Shown here: piece after piece, positions 45,242 through 55,137 of the stretch
How the letters are laid out: each line of letters begins with the position of its first letter
How positions within the stretch are numbered: the stretch's first letter is position 1
NCBI GenBank assembly: GCA_025060595.1
Contig: JANXBX010000011.1
Coordinates: 1-61,698 of the forward strand
Origin: Synergistota bacterium
GTDB lineage: Bacteria; Synergistota; GBS-1
DNA length: 61,698 bases
Direction: 5' to 3'
Notes under the pieces: model-generated
Told to the model about the DNA's origin: nothing
What the model saw: the letters and a program-made list of their open reading frames with translations, nothing else
Databases searched by the model: none
Program-made: the position numbers and the translations under genes

Positions 45242-46319
45242 CTTCTTCCACCTCCTTAAGAGGATATAAGCGGTTAAGTATAAAGTCCCACGAAATCTCC
45301 TTTCTCCCCAACAATCCCCTCTGCCAATAAAGCATGACTATTATCAGCAAAACCGAAAACACTACCATTCTCATGCCAGGTATACCAGGAATATGTATAG
45401 GACCTATATTTATAGGGCTCTCTACAGCTCTTAATAGCTCTGACAAAACCACAAATATAATTGAGGCTATAGCAGCCCCTGTAAAGCTTCCTAATCCTCC
45501 AAGTACCACAATTATAAGAAGATTAAAGGTAAAAAAGAAAGAAAAAAGCTTTGGATCTATAGTTCCTAGAAGAGATGCTAAAAGCCCACCACCAACACCT
45601 AAAAAGAATCCTGAAATTGTTAAAGCAAGAAGCTTATGTCTTTTAACATCTATACCTACTCCTTCGGCAGCTATCTCATCTTCCCTTATAGATTCAAAAG
45701 CCCTTCCATAAGTTGAGCTTCTTAAAAGCCTCATAAAGAAATACGTTAATAGAGCACATCCCCATGTCCAATAAAGATTGACATACCTTGGAATATCCTT
45801 TAATCCTAAAGCTCCATTAGTTATAGGAACCAAGTTATTGGCTAAAACTACCACCATTTCTCCAAAACCTAAAGTAACTATAGCAAGATAATCTCCCTTT
45901 AACTTGAAAGATGGGATACCAAGTAAATAAGCAGCTGCAGCGCTAAGAATTCCCGCAGCAATAAGGGATGGAAAAAGAGGCCAACAAATCGAATTAAGAG
46001 GCCATATTAAGGGTTCTATTATATAGGAGATCGCCTTTTTATCTATAGGCATTGTAAGAAGAGCAACTGTATAAGCACCTAAGGCTATAAAGGCATTTGG
46101 ACCAAGCATAAATTGTCCCAATATTCCATTTACAAGATTATAAGCCATAGCTAAGACCATATAAACAGCCGAAACGTTTAAGATTCTCACAGTATATGGG
46201 TCAAGAACGTCTTCAGCAAAAGAAAGAAAAACCAAAAAAATCCCGATCAGTATAACGTTTAAAAACAAACGAATTTTTTCCCTCTTTCTAATAAGAGCTT
46301 CCCTGTCAATTGCTATCAT
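45225..46319 (-). CDS. livM: Branched-chain amino acid ABC transporter permease LivM
   Basis: 364-residue membrane protein with about nine helices and the LivM motifs YNLVNGILGQFMLGPNAFIALGAYT, IVTLGFGEMVVVL and SIREDEIAAEGVGID (EAA loop region). Pairs with LivH. It lies 7 nt after livH. Confidence 0.95.
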   Translation of the reverse strand: MIAIDREALIRKREKIRLFLNVILIGIFLVFLSFAEDVLDPYTVRILNVSAVYMVLAMAYNLVNGILGQFMLGPNAFIALGAYTVALLTMPIDKKAISYIIEPLIWPLNSICWPLFPSLIAAGILSAAAAYLLGIPSFKLKGDYLAIVTLGFGEMVVVLANNLVPITNGALGLKDIPRYVNLYWTWGCALLTYFFMRLLRSSTYGRAFESIREDEIAAEGVGIDVKRHKLLALTISGFFLGVGGGLLASLLGTIDPKLFSFFFTFNLLIIVVLGGLGSFTGAAIASIIFVVLSELLRAVESPINIGPIHIPGIPGMRMVVFSVLLIIVMLYWQRGLLGRKEISWDFILNRLYPLKEVEEVEGSS

Positions 46320-46326
46320 TTCAACA

Positions 46327-47220
46327 TCACACCTTTTCTCTCAGCGTTTCTCCTAAAAGTCCTGTCGGTTTAAAAAGAAGTACCGCTACTAATATGCTAA
46401 AGGCAATTGCATCTCTATAACCTGCAATACTTGGCATAAAAGCAACTATCAAAATCTCGATCATCCCAAGAAGGAAACCCCCCAACATGGCTCCAAAGAT
46501 ATTTCCTATACCACCAAAAACTGCTGCTATAAAAGCCTTCAAGCCTGGCATTATACCCATGTATGGATTAATTTGAGGAAATTTTATAGCCCACATTATA
46601 CCTCCTGCAGCAGCAAGGGCAGATCCTACAGCAAAAGTGAAAGATATAACTTTATCCACATCCACGCCCATGAGGCTCGTGGTTTCTATGTCAGTTGCTA
46701 CCGCTCTCATCGCCATACCTATCTTAGTCCTATAGACTAAGTATATTAACCCCAAGAGGAGCAACCCAGTCATGAGCGGAATTAAAAGCGTAAAAGATAT
46801 CATATACACTCCACCAACATTTATCCCTATATCAAGAATCGCCGGTCTAGGAAAAGCCCTGGGCCGACCACCAAATATAACAAGTCCAAGACTTTCTAAT
46901 AGAAAAGAAACCCCTATAGCTGTTATCAAAGCGGAAATTCTTGGAGCTCTCCTTAAAGGCTTATAAGCCCCAAGGTATATGGATACTCCTAAAAGACTCG
47001 TTAAAGATACAGCTAAGATCCAAGATATCTGCCATGGTAAGTGAAACATAAGTACACCAAAATAGGCTAAGTAGCAGCCTATCATCATAATATCCCCATG
47101 CGCAAAGTTTATAAGTCTTATTATCCCATAAACCATAGTATAACCTATTGCTACAAGAGCATACAAACTTCCTAAGGATAAACCATTAGCTAGTTGTTGA
47201 AATAAATCGATAATCCCCAA
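46327..47220 (-). CDS. livH: Branched-chain amino acid ABC transporter permease LivH
   Basis: 297-residue membrane protein with LivH motifs GLSLGSLYALVAIGYTMVYGIIRLINFAHGD, MRAVATDIETTSLMGVDVDKVI and LKAFIAAVFGGIGNIFGAMLGGF. It stands 108 nt downstream of livK, separated by a strong hairpin. Confidence 0.95.
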   Translation of the reverse strand: MGIIDLFQQLANGLSLGSLYALVAIGYTMVYGIIRLINFAHGDIMMIGCYLAYFGVLMFHLPWQISWILAVSLTSLLGVSIYLGAYKPLRRAPRISALITAIGVSFLLESLGLVIFGGRPRAFPRPAILDIGINVGGVYMISFTLLIPLMTGLLLLGLIYLVYRTKIGMAMRAVATDIETTSLMGVDVDKVISFTFAVGSALAAAGGIMWAIKFPQINPYMGIMPGLKAFIAAVFGGIGNIFGAMLGGFLLGMIEILIVAFMPSIAGYRDAIAFSILVAVLLFKPTGLLGETLREKV

Positions 47221-47261
47221 CCTTTAAACCAACCCCCTTTCACCTAAAGAAATAAAAGAGG

Positions 47262-47293
47262 ACCGGTGGCTCTCTTTTAGAGAGACCACCGGT
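47262..47293 (-). terminator. Hairpin between livK and livH
   Basis: Stem ACCGGTGG-CTCTC (47262-47274) pairs with GAGAG-A-CCACCGGT (47280-47293), 13 bp with one bulged base and a 5-nt loop. On the minus strand CTCTTTTATTT follows. It is a partial terminator or mRNA stabiliser placed directly after the binding-protein gene. Confidence 0.85.
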
Positions 47294-47328
47294 TCAAAAA
47301 CAAGTTTTAATAGCTCTTTCTAATTAAC

Positions 47329-48447
47329 CTAAGGTTTAACTATGCCAACATAGGCAAATTTGCCATCCTTAACTGTTTGAATTACAACAGGTCTTATAGC
47401 GTTATGATTCTCATCAAAACCAAACTCTCCCATAAGGCCAGTAAAGTTTTTAATGCCCTCTAAGGCGTCTCTTATCTTCTTGGGATCGGCTTCCCCAGCT
47501 TTATTAATGGCATGAGCTAATACAAAATAGGCCTCAGCAGCTAAAGCTGCAAAAGAGTCCGTATCTCTGCCAAACCTTTTACGATAACTCTCTACAAACT
47601 TTTTACCTATATCAGTTGCTACAGCACTTTGATCGTAAAAGTTAGTAAAGTATATTCCTTCAACAGCTTTACCCCCTATCTGTATCAATTCCGGAGCATA
47701 AGAACCATCAGCAGAGAAGACAATAGACTTAACTCCTAACTCACGAGCCTGTTTAGTAAAGAGAGCTATCTCAGAATAATACCCAGGGATATATATCATG
47801 TCCGGCTCCTTGGCCTTAACAGCTGTAACCTGAGCTGTAAAATCTTGATCTCCCGTTCTATACTGAGCTTTTGCAACTATCTCTCCACCAAGTTTTTTAA
47901 AATTCTCCTCGAAGAAGTTAGCTAAACCGACACAGTAATCCTGCTGAACATCGATAACTAAAGCAACTTTGCGAACCTTCAAAGTCTCATATGCATACTT
48001 TGCAGCAATTTGCCCCTGGAAAGGATCTATAAAACATACTCGGAAAATATACTTTTTACCCTGCGTAACTAAAGGATTAGTAGCAGTTGGAGAAATCATA
48101 GGAACACCATATTGCTCAGCCACAGCCCCTCCAGACATTGTAACAGAACTAATAGCTTCACCAATGATGGCACAAACCTTTTCAAGCTTTATAAGCCTCT
48201 CAACCGCATTAGCTCCCTCAACCTTATCTCCTTTACTATCTACCAAGACAAGTTCAACTTCCTTACCCAATATTGTAGGAACCAGCTCCTTAGCCACCTG
48301 TATACCAGCCCACTCCATCTGCCCATAAGCTGCTACAGGACCAGTCATAGGTAGAACTACACCGATACGAATCTTATCGGTAGCCCAAGCTACAGAGAAA
48401 GAAGAAAAAATCACGCCCACAATAACTAATAACCACAGTCGCTTCAA
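47329..48447 (-). CDS. livK: Branched-chain amino acid-type ABC transporter substrate-binding protein
   Basis: Periplasmic receptor of the HAAT family. 372 residues with a signal peptide ending at AWATDK, the IRIGVVLPMTGPVAAYGQ start, AIIGEAISSVTMSGGAVAEQYGVPMISPTATNPLVT (two-part ligand site), and DVQQDYCVGLANFF. The start is TTG, 7 nt after GGGAGGG. Ligand is probably an amino acid; amides or urea are possible. First gene of livKHMGF-ARPP1-cheY. Confidence 0.95.
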   Translation of the reverse strand: MKRLWLLVIVGVIFSSFSVAWATDKIRIGVVLPMTGPVAAYGQMEWAGIQVAKELVPTILGKEVELVLVDSKGDKVEGANAVERLIKLEKVCAIIGEAISSVTMSGGAVAEQYGVPMISPTATNPLVTQGKKYIFRVCFIDPFQGQIAAKYAYETLKVRKVALVIDVQQDYCVGLANFFEENFKKLGGEIVAKAQYRTGDQDFTAQVTAVKAKEPDMIYIPGYYSEIALFTKQARELGVKSIVFSADGSYAPELIQIGGKAVEGIYFTNFYDQSAVATDIGKKFVESYRKRFGRDTDSFAALAAEAYFVLAHAINKAGEADPKKIRDALEGIKNFTGLMGEFGFDENHNAIRPVVIQTVKDGKFAYVGIVKP

Positions 48448-48481
48448 AAAAAATCCCTCCCTTCGTTAAGTGTTTTAAAAA

Positions 48482-48510
48482 ATTCTACCTAGTTGACTTT
48501 TCAAAGTCAA
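48482..48510 (-). promoter_or_regulatory. livK promoter with overlapping 18-bp palindrome
   Basis: TTGACT (48505-48510), 17-bp spacer, TAGAAT (48482-48487). The palindrome TTGACTTT-TC-AAAGTCAA (48493-48510) covers the -35 and most of the spacer. A dimeric repressor bound here would block RNA polymerase, so the liv operon is probably repressed under some condition. The regulator is unknown. Confidence 0.75.
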
Positions 48511-48616
48511 GGGTTCTAAAAGCTCTTTCGAAAAAAATCCTATTTTAGAATAGCAAGCTTTTTAATTAAGAACACAAAAAAACATTTATTATTAAAACAT
48601 AAAAATACTCGTTACA

Positions 48617-48638
48617 GTCACAAGTATCGGTTTGTGAC
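48617..48638. repeat. Inverted repeat GTCACAA-N8-TTGTGAC
   Basis: Perfect 7-bp arms 8 bp apart, 107 bp upstream of the livK -35. It has the size of a dimeric regulator site. It could serve livK or the divergent gene. There is no T-run, so it is not a terminator. Confidence 0.5.
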
Positions 48639-48747
48639 ACATAACTTTAAAAACACATTGCATTACCCCATTTGTAAACATCTAGCCCTTATTCTTCGAT
48701 GAACTAGAAGTTCCTAAAAGATATCTTAGAGCCCACCTTCAAGAGAC

Positions 48748-48775
48748 CCATGAGTTTAAATTTTCATGGTATAAT
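48748..48775 (+). promoter_or_regulatory. Promoter of the secreted coiled-coil gene with CCATGA palindrome
   Basis: TGGTATAAT (48767-48775) is an extended -10 box. CCATGA-N10-TCATGG (48748-48769) is a perfect 6-bp inverted repeat overlapping the TG element and the region up to the -35, so it may be an operator. Confidence 0.6.
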
Positions 48776-48816
48776 TGCAATTGAGGTCTTCGAAACCCTA
48801 AAAGGGAGGGATTTAA

Positions 48817-49605
48817 ATGAGAAGGATATCAATGTATGCCACAATACTTGTAGCAGTTATCGTAATAATGTTAACACCATTTTCTATGGCTAAAGAAAAG
48901 AGCCCTGCAGTTTCAGAACATGAGAAAGCACTCTCCCGTTGGGAAAAAACTATTATGGATCCTTCCTCAAGAGTTATAGTAAAAGTAACTTATTACTCTA
49001 TGGAGCTTATAAGAGCAATAGTTGCTTATGAGGCAGAAAAAAACTTGTGGACTAAGGATGAAGAAGAAAATTTCAAATACAGACTGCTTGAAAACCTTAA
49101 GTTTGCCGATTGCTTACCATTCAAAATAGAAATAACAAACAATGGTCCAGCCATGCATATGGGACCATTTGATAAAAAAATAAAACTAGTTATAGATAAC
49201 AAGACTTATTCACCCATAGATTATGACAAGGTGTTTAACTTTAAACTCATCGGCTCAAGAGATGGTATGGTCTTCTTTCCCAGGAGAGACGAAAAAACAG
49301 GAAAAGAAATAATAACTCCTAACACGAAGATGTTAACATTGGTAATCTCAAAGGAAATAAGCCCATTGACAGATGAAAAAGGATTTGACTTCATTTTCAG
49401 GTGGGAAAATCCTTACGAGAAAATACCTATAGGAGAATACACTGTTGGAGAAGCTAAAATCGAGCTTGAAAGGCTCTATAGAAGAGTAGAATTACTCGAA
49501 GAAAAGAAGAAGGATCTCTTAAAACAAATACAAGAGATAGAAAAAGAAGTAGAGAGTATAAAAGCGAGAATAGCGGAGCTTGAGAAGATAATCTATAAAA
49601 AGTAG
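48817..49605 (+). CDS. Secreted protein of unknown function with C-terminal coiled coil
   Basis: 262 residues. A signal peptide (to about residue 25, PFSMAKEK) leads to a ~185-residue domain with YY at 59-60, W78, a NNG turn at 108-110 and FFP at 153-155. A charged coiled coil (about 213-262) follows. The same pattern (YY, W, N-G, FFP) occurs in the protein encoded at 59244-60488, so they are divergent relatives of a domain I cannot name. Ribosome site GGGAGGG precedes the ATG. Monocistronic on the lagging strand; its last 87 nt overlap the lnt-like gene on the other strand. Confidence 0.85.
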   Translation: MRRISMYATILVAVIVIMLTPFSMAKEKSPAVSEHEKALSRWEKTIMDPSSRVIVKVTYYSMELIRAIVAYEAEKNLWTKDEEENFKYRLLENLKFADCLPFKIEITNNGPAMHMGPFDKKIKLVIDNKTYSPIDYDKVFNFKLIGSRDGMVFFPRRDEKTGKEIITPNTKMLTLVISKEISPLTDEKGFDFIFRWENPYEKIPIGEYTVGEAKIELERLYRRVELLEEKKKDLLKQIQEIEKEVESIKARIAELEKIIYKK

Positions 49606-50913
49606 GATCACCAAAAGAAATACCCAGTAGTAACCTACCTTGACAAATAAGGTTTTAGAAGAACCTTTAGACATTTCTCCAAAAAGAGTTGATTGAGTAA
49701 AGGGAAGGGTTTCTTTAACCCTTCCTTTTTGAGATGCTAGGAAAGATGGTCCCGAGTTACTCGAAAATACAAGGTATAGTCCTGTTTCTAAAGCCCTTAT
49801 AATAGCATTAGCTTTAAGAATATTAGCTAAAGGATCATCAACTATGCTAACAAAAAAGTTAGCCCCTTTATTAGCCAGCTTTCGCAAAAGAAAAGAATGC
49901 CCCACATCTAGGCCTCTAACAACAGCAAAGCTAAAGTTTTCCGTTTCAATTAAATTACTTTCCAAACTCTGTGCCGTATAAGAGCTTAAAAGATTTTCTT
50001 TTCTAGGCAATATAAAGAGAGCCTTTAATGATCTTTTTTCTTCTCCATCTGAGGAAAAAACCGATATATTATCATCACCAAAACCAACAATAACGTAGCA
50101 ACGGTATTCTTCAGCAAAGTTAGAAATATAATCATTAAGAGAAACACCAGATGACCTAGGATTAATGTAAGAAAGAGGCCAAACTATTATATCTAGACTT
50201 CTCTGATGAAAAAGAAGCCCTGAAAGCCTAAAGCTCCTAGATAAAGCAGCTGTAAAAGAATAAGCCTGCTCCCTACCAATATAAGGCTGAACAAGACCAA
50301 CCTTTATATTCATACCGCTTTCATATTCTGGTTGAGGGAGAAAACTAAGAGAAATAAGAACAGAAAACACGAAACTTAAAGAAACAATCCTTTTTAAAAC
50401 TATTAAACGATGTAATATCCCACCAACCACCAATATAATAAAAGAGAGCCCCCAAACTCCTAAAATGGAAGCAATAAAAGACAAAGGATGAGAATATAAA
50501 ACGATACCCAAGGAAAGCCATGGAGTAGAAAGATGCTTTAAAAAGTGAAAAGGTATTCCTAAAAAGCCCCTATCCTGTAAAAACTCAAAAAAAACCCACG
50601 CACATGGGAGAAAAACATAAAAAGAAGGGGAACATTTACTTCTTAAAATTCTATCAAGAATCAAAGCAAAAATAGCGATCTGAGAAATAGAAGCTATTAA
50701 GAAAACAATAAACGTATCAAAGGGTAGATTTAAAAAACCAAAGGTAAAAAAAATTAAACCCCATCCTAAAAGGGCAGATAGTAGGGATCCCTTTTTAAAG
50801 TAGACATGGTATATAAAAACAGGGAAAAACCAAATAAGATAATGAAATTCAAGCGGAGGAAAAGATAATATAGTGAAGATACCACCTATAAAGCCTAAAA
50901 GAAAACTATACAT
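49519..50913 (-). CDS. Apolipoprotein N-acyltransferase-like protein lacking catalytic residues
   Basis: 464 residues. The first ~200 form about eight helices with an Lnt-like pattern (LSFPPLEFHYLIWFFPVFIY, ACAWVFFEFLQDRG-like PCAWVFFEFLQDRG, WGLSFIILVVGG). A nitrilase-like periplasmic region and a last helix follow. The three catalytic sites of Lnt are changed. The Glu motif WPE reads WPLS. The Lys motif YxKxxLVPFGE is absent. The Cys motif ICYE reads VVRGL. It may be inactive, or have another function. It overlaps the phosphohexomutase gene by 8 nt, and its end overlaps the 48817 gene on the opposite strand. Confidence 0.75.
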   Translation of the reverse strand: MYSFLLGFIGGIFTILSFPPLEFHYLIWFFPVFIYHVYFKKGSLLSALLGWGLIFFTFGFLNLPFDTFIVFLIASISQIAIFALILDRILRSKCSPSFYVFLPCAWVFFEFLQDRGFLGIPFHFLKHLSTPWLSLGIVLYSHPLSFIASILGVWGLSFIILVVGGILHRLIVLKRIVSLSFVFSVLISLSFLPQPEYESGMNIKVGLVQPYIGREQAYSFTAALSRSFRLSGLLFHQRSLDIIVWPLSYINPRSSGVSLNDYISNFAEEYRCYVIVGFGDDNISVFSSDGEEKRSLKALFILPRKENLLSSYTAQSLESNLIETENFSFAVVRGLDVGHSFLLRKLANKGANFFVSIVDDPLANILKANAIIRALETGLYLVFSSNSGPSFLASQKGRVKETLPFTQSTLFGEMSKGSSKTLFVKVGYYWVFLLVILLFIDYLLKLRYSRFYTLYFFFYLLYLF

Positions 50914-52342
50914 TTAAAGTAGCTTCTTTAGCCTTCTCAAGAAGAAAATCCAGCCTTTCTAAAGATGGAGCTTGACAGTAAAGCCTTAAAAGCGGCTCAG
51001 TACCTGATGGCCTTATTAACAGCCAACTTTCATCAGAAAAGTGTAACTTTAACCCGTCTATATCTTCAACTCTCACAGGATATTCGTTAACCAAACTATA
51101 TAAAATAGCACCCAATTCTTTTAACTGCCCAAAAGACACCTTCTTATCAAGCTTAAGATCTAACCTTTTATAATAGTAAGGTCCAAAATCAATATAAAGT
51201 TCCTTAATAAGCTCTTTTATAGCCTTTTTCTTTTTAGACATCATTTCTAAAATTAACAATGCAGACATAGATCCATCTCTTTCCGGAAGATGCTCTACAA
51301 AACCAAATCCACCACTTTCCTCCCCACCTAAAAGCACACCGCCTTGAAGAATATGCTCACATATATGTTTAAATCCTACTGGTGTTATACTATATTCTAT
51401 ACCATATTTTTCAGCCAACTTCTCCGGTTCTCTTCCTAAAGAACAAGTCCATACTACTTTCCCTCTCTTACCTCTATTTTCTATAAGGTGCTTCATGAGG
51501 AGTGCAAAAACCTGATGAGGGTTAACAAAATTCCCTTCCTCATCTACCAACCCTATCCTATCTGCATCTCCATCCAGAACTATACCAACATCACCTCTCA
51601 ACTGAAGAATAGCCCTAGAAAGACCATCAGTATTGGGAGGTATAGGTTCGGGATGCAATCCTCCAAAATAAGGGTTTGTCTCAGCATGGATTTCCTCCAC
51701 CTCAATGTTTATAGAATCTAACACTCGCGATAGAACCCCCTCACCAGAACCATACATGACATCTACCACTACCTTAAAAGGAAGCCCACTTAAGCTAAAA
51801 AGAGAGACTCCTCTTTTTAACCCCTCTATATACTCGTTCTTAAGGTCAACTAAAAACACAGGAGCAGGTTTAGACACTTGTGTCAACCTTGCGTCAAGCA
51901 TTTTCTCAATAAGAGAAGTTACTTCCGGTAATGCTGGACCACCATACTCTGGCTTCAGTTTTATGCCATTATACTTAGGAGGATTATGACTTGCTGTAAT
52001 CATCACTCCTAATGAGGCATTCTTTAACAAAACTCCATAAGATACGGCAGGAGTTGGAACAGGTTCCTTTGACAAAAAAACTGGAATACCATACTTAGCA
52101 ACTTCCTCGGAAAAAGCCATAGCAAATTCATCTGACAAAAATCTCCTATCGTATCCCACTACAATACCCTTATCAGCTCCTCTTAAAGGAACTCCCCATG
52201 AATACATTTTAAGTTTCGGTCTTTCTTCAGATAGAAGATAAGCAACTATTCCTCGAGCAACCCTTTTGACATTCTCAAAAGTAAAGTCTAAAGCTATTAT
52301 ACCCCTCCATCCATCAGTCCCGAACTTTATCTCTGTACTCAT
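50906..52342 (-). CDS. Phosphoglucomutase/phosphomannomutase family protein
   Basis: Moves phosphate between C1 and C6 of hexose phosphates, for cell-wall or LPS sugar supply. 478 residues, four domains: FGTDGWRG near the start, the phosphoserine loop ITASHNPPKYNGIK, the metal loop DGDADRIG, the sugar loop GGEESGGFG and the phosphate loop IRPSGTEPLLRL. Whether glucose, mannose or glucosamine is preferred cannot be told; the RPSGTEP form does not favour GlmM. Follows prmC by 23 nt. Confidence 0.95.
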   Translation of the reverse strand: MSTEIKFGTDGWRGIIALDFTFENVKRVARGIVAYLLSEERPKLKMYSWGVPLRGADKGIVVGYDRRFLSDEFAMAFSEEVAKYGIPVFLSKEPVPTPAVSYGVLLKNASLGVMITASHNPPKYNGIKLKPEYGGPALPEVTSLIEKMLDARLTQVSKPAPVFLVDLKNEYIEGLKRGVSLFSLSGLPFKVVVDVMYGSGEGVLSRVLDSINIEVEEIHAETNPYFGGLHPEPIPPNTDGLSRAILQLRGDVGIVLDGDADRIGLVDEEGNFVNPHQVFALLMKHLIENRGKRGKVVWTCSLGREPEKLAEKYGIEYSITPVGFKHICEHILQGGVLLGGEESGGFGFVEHLPERDGSMSALLILEMMSKKKKAIKELIKELYIDFGPYYYKRLDLKLDKKVSFGQLKELGAILYSLVNEYPVRVEDIDGLKLHFSDESWLLIRPSGTEPLLRLYCQAPSLERLDFLLEKAKEATLNV

Positions 52343-52365
52343 CTATAAGGCCACCCCTTTTAGAA

Positions 52366-53190
52366 TCAATCTTTCTTCAATATAACAACTCTTTTCTTTC
52401 CATTGTAATCATTCCTAATAGATAAATAGGAAAACCCATTAAATAATAATATATCAAGATATTCTTCCTTACCTAACTCAAAAGCCAATATGCCATCTCT
52501 TTTTAACAGATCCTTAGCAAGCTCAAACATCCTCCTATAAAAAAGCGTTCCATCTTCTCCACCATTTAAAGCTTCTATAGGTTCATAAAGTAAGACCTCT
52601 GGTTCAAGGTTCCATATTTCTGAATACGGTATGTACGGTGGGTTAGAAACTATAGCGTCGAATTTAAACCAACCTCTAAGAGATTCTCCCCAATCACTGT
52701 TTAAAAATAAAACTCTATCCTCTACACCTAAAGATTTAGCATTTTCCTTTGCCAGATTAATAGCTATATCTGATATATCAACTCCAACACCTTTAAGCCT
52801 TTTATTAATAGCAAGCATTGACAGCAAAATATTTCCGCATCCTATTCCAAGATCCAATATTAACCCCTCATCTACCCACCTTAAAACTTCTTCCACCAGT
52901 ATTTCTGTTTCAGGTCGGGGTATAAAAACGCCCTTTCTTATTTTAAATCTAAAATCTAGAAAAACAACTTCCCCAAGTATATACTGTATTGGTTCTCTAC
53001 AACAACGGCGAGCAACCCATATACTATAGTCCTTTTCGTTAGGAAGATCTTCATCGAGATGTAATATTATATCAGCTAAGTTTTTTCTTAAAAAGAGAGT
53101 AAGTAAACATTCGCTTTCCTTTCTTGGAGAGTTTATTCCTGCTCTTCTTAAAGCATCTTCAGTCCAGTTCAAAGCTTCTCTTATCTTCAT
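52366..53190 (-). CDS. prmC: Peptide chain release factor N5-glutamine methyltransferase
   Basis: Methylates the GGQ glutamine of release factors. 274 residues: N-terminal helical substrate-binding domain, [15 protein letters not shown] motif [13 protein letters not shown] (112-124) and catalytic NPPY (183-186). An ATGA overlap with prfA, its substrate gene, is the common arrangement. Confidence 0.97.
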   Translation of the reverse strand: MKIREALNWTEDALRRAGINSPRKESECLLTLFLRKNLADIILHLDEDLPNEKDYSIWVARRCCREPIQYILGEVVFLDFRFKIRKGVFIPRPETEILVEEVLRWVDEGLILDLGIGCGNILLSMLAINKRLKGVGVDISDIAINLAKENAKSLGVEDRVLFLNSDWGESLRGWFKFDAIVSNPPYIPYSEIWNLEPEVLLYEPIEALNGGEDGTLFYRRMFELAKDLLKRDGILAFELGKEEYLDILLFNGFSYLSIRNDYNGKKRVVILKKD

Positions 53191-54254
53191 GCTACTACCA
53201 GCTTTGACAGTTTTTCCGTTCTATCCGCTACTATAAGAGCATCTATTATTTCATCAAGATCTCCGTCAAGAACCTCTTCCAAATTATAAACTGTTAAACC
53301 TATCCTGTGATCTGTTACCCTATTTTGCGGAAAATTATAAGTCCTTATCTTTTCACTTCTTTCACCACTACCAACTTGACTTTTCCTCAAAAACGCTATT
53401 TCCGTTTCCTTTTTCTCTCTTTCCATCTCATAAAGTTTTGCCCTTAGAATACTTAACGCTCTTTGTTTGTTTTTATACTGGGATCTTTCATCCTGACAGG
53501 ATACCACAATTCCAGTTGGAATGTGTGTTATTCTAACTGCTGTATCAGTTTTATTAACATACTGCCCACCCCTACCACTTGCTCTAAAAGTCTCTATTTT
53601 GATATCTTCTTCTTTTATCTCCACTTCTACATCTTCCACCTCTGGAAGTACAGCCACAGTAGATGTCGAAGTATGAATCCTTCCGCTTGATTCCGTGACA
53701 GGAACTCTTTGAACCCTATGAACACCGCTCTCAAACTTCAACCTGCTATAGGCTCCTTTTCCAACTATTCTAAAAACTATTTCCTTATATCCACCTATAC
53801 CTGTTTCATTCCTATCCAGAACTTCAACCTCCCATCCCTTTCTCTCAGCATAACGAGCATACATCCTAAAAAGATCAGCAGCAAATAAAGCTGCCTCTTC
53901 TCCTCCAGCTCCTGCTCTTATCTCCATTATTATATTCCTATCATCCATGGGATCCTTTGGAAGCAAGGCCGATTTTAACTCTTCCTCTAACTTTACAAGC
54001 TCTTCTTCTATCAATTTTATTTCCTCTCTGGCAACTTCCCTTAACTCTTCATCCTCCTCTGCCAAAAGCTTAGTTTCCTCCAACTCCTTGCTTAATTTCT
54101 TATACTCCCTAAACCTAGCAACAATACCCTCAAGCTCCGCGTGAGCCTTAGCTACCCTCTGAAACTCCTTAGGATCATGAACTATTTGGGGATCCGCCAA
54201 CCTCTTAGATAAATTTTCATATTCCTCCTCAAGCTTCTTTAATTTCTCCCACAT
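53187..54254 (-). CDS. prfA: Peptide chain release factor 1
   Basis: Ends translation at UAA and UAG. 355 residues with the long N-terminal helical domain, the stop-codon-reading tripeptide PVT (185-187) in [11 protein letters not shown], and GGQ at 229-231 in [14 protein letters not shown] is 9 nt after GGAGG, and the gene overlaps the DUF1385 gene by 26 nt. Confidence 0.98.
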   Translation of the reverse strand: MWEKLKKLEEEYENLSKRLADPQIVHDPKEFQRVAKAHAELEGIVARFREYKKLSKELEETKLLAEEDEELREVAREEIKLIEEELVKLEEELKSALLPKDPMDDRNIIMEIRAGAGGEEAALFAADLFRMYARYAERKGWEVEVLDRNETGIGGYKEIVFRIVGKGAYSRLKFESGVHRVQRVPVTESSGRIHTSTSTVAVLPEVEDVEVEIKEEDIKIETFRASGRGGQYVNKTDTAVRITHIPTGIVVSCQDERSQYKNKQRALSILRAKLYEMEREKKETEIAFLRKSQVGSGERSEKIRTYNFPQNRVTDHRIGLTVYNLEEVLDGDLDEIIDALIVADRTEKLSKLVVA

Positions 54255-55137
54255 TGCCCAATGCCTCCTTTAAAGCCGCTATACCAACCTCCACTTGCTC
54301 TCTTGATGGCTCACGTGTAGTCAAATATTGAAGCCATAATCCAGGCCCAGCTAAAAATCTTACAATTCTTGATGAGAAGCTCAATTTAAGAACTTCATAA
54401 GAGACTCCTGCAACCAAGGGTATAAGAGACAATCTTACGATAAGTCTCCTTACTATTCCTTCCTGCTCAAAAAGAGCAAAGGAAAAAATGCTTATAACTA
54501 AAACAAGAAGTATAAAAGAAGTCCCACATCTATAATGAAAACGACTGAATCTTTGAACTACATCAGGGGTAAGATCAGACCGCAAAGTTTCATAAGCATT
54601 TATAGTTTTATGCTCAGCCCCATGATAAGAAAAAACACTTCTTATTTCCTTAGAGAAACTTATAACTATAAGATACCCCACAAAAATGATAACTCTTAGG
54701 ATGCCCTCAAGTAAATTAAGGGAAAGCCTGTCCAGGCCCATTCTCAACTCAACTATACGAGATAAAAAGGTTGGTAAAACTATAAAAAGTCCTATAGCTA
54801 AACCTAAAGCTAAAATTATGCTACCAGCCATTTCCCATGAAGATACCTTCTCGTCATTATCTAAAACCTCATCTGCAGAATAACAAAGAGTTTTTATCCC
54901 CCAAACTAAAGCATCATACAAAGAAACTACTCCACGCACTATAGGAAATCCAAATATAGAACTTACCTCACTATAAGGTTTCACCTGCCAGCTCTTAACC
55001 TTAATCAAACCATCCCGCTTTCTAACAGCAATAGCAACCTTATCTTTGCTTCTTATTACTACTCCTTCTATAACAGCTTGCCCTCCAAGAAAGAAATCCT
55101 TAAATGCTTGGAGGATTACCACAAGGTTTTTCCTCAA
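54229..55137 (-). CDS. DUF1385 family membrane protein (YqhQ-like)
   Basis: A conserved membrane protein of unknown activity. 302 residues from the TTG at 55135-55137, which has GGAGGGAAGGTG upstream; the longer frame to 55227 lies wholly inside thyX. It starts with [16 protein letters not shown], a family hallmark, then [24 protein letters not shown]. Several helices follow, with [13 protein letters not shown] and [10 protein letters not shown], whose His and Cys may bind a metal. Lies between thyX and prfA, a frequent neighbour in many phyla. Confidence 0.93.
   Translation of the reverse strand: MRKNLVVILQAFKDFFLGGQAVIEGVVIRSKDKVAIAVRKRDGLIKVKSWQVKPYSEVSSIFGFPIVRGVVSLYDALVWGIKTLCYSADEVLDNDEKVSSWEMAGSIILALGLAIGLFIVLPTFLSRIVELRMGLDRLSLNLLEGILRVIIFVGYLIVISFSKEIRSVFSYHGAEHKTINAYETLRSDLTPDVVQRFSRFHYRCGTSFILLVLVISIFSFALFEQEGIVRRLIVRLSLIPLVAGVSYEVLKLSFSSRIVRFLAGPGLWLQYLTTREPSREQVEVGIAALKEALGNVGEIKEA

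Larger units (their letters stand above)
48448..48816. other. Divergent intergenic region between livK and the 48817 gene
   Basis: No gene seen. It holds the livK promoter and palindrome near 48482-48510, an isolated GTCACAA-N8-TTGTGAC inverted repeat at 48617-48638, and the promoter and palindrome of the secreted-protein gene at 48748-48775. The middle is simple AT-rich sequence. Confidence 0.7.

Noticed and set aside
48617-48638. CRP-type binding site
   Set aside because: The arms are GTCACAA and TTGTGAC, in the reverse order to the TGTGA-N6-TCACA pattern, so I list it only as an inverted repeat.
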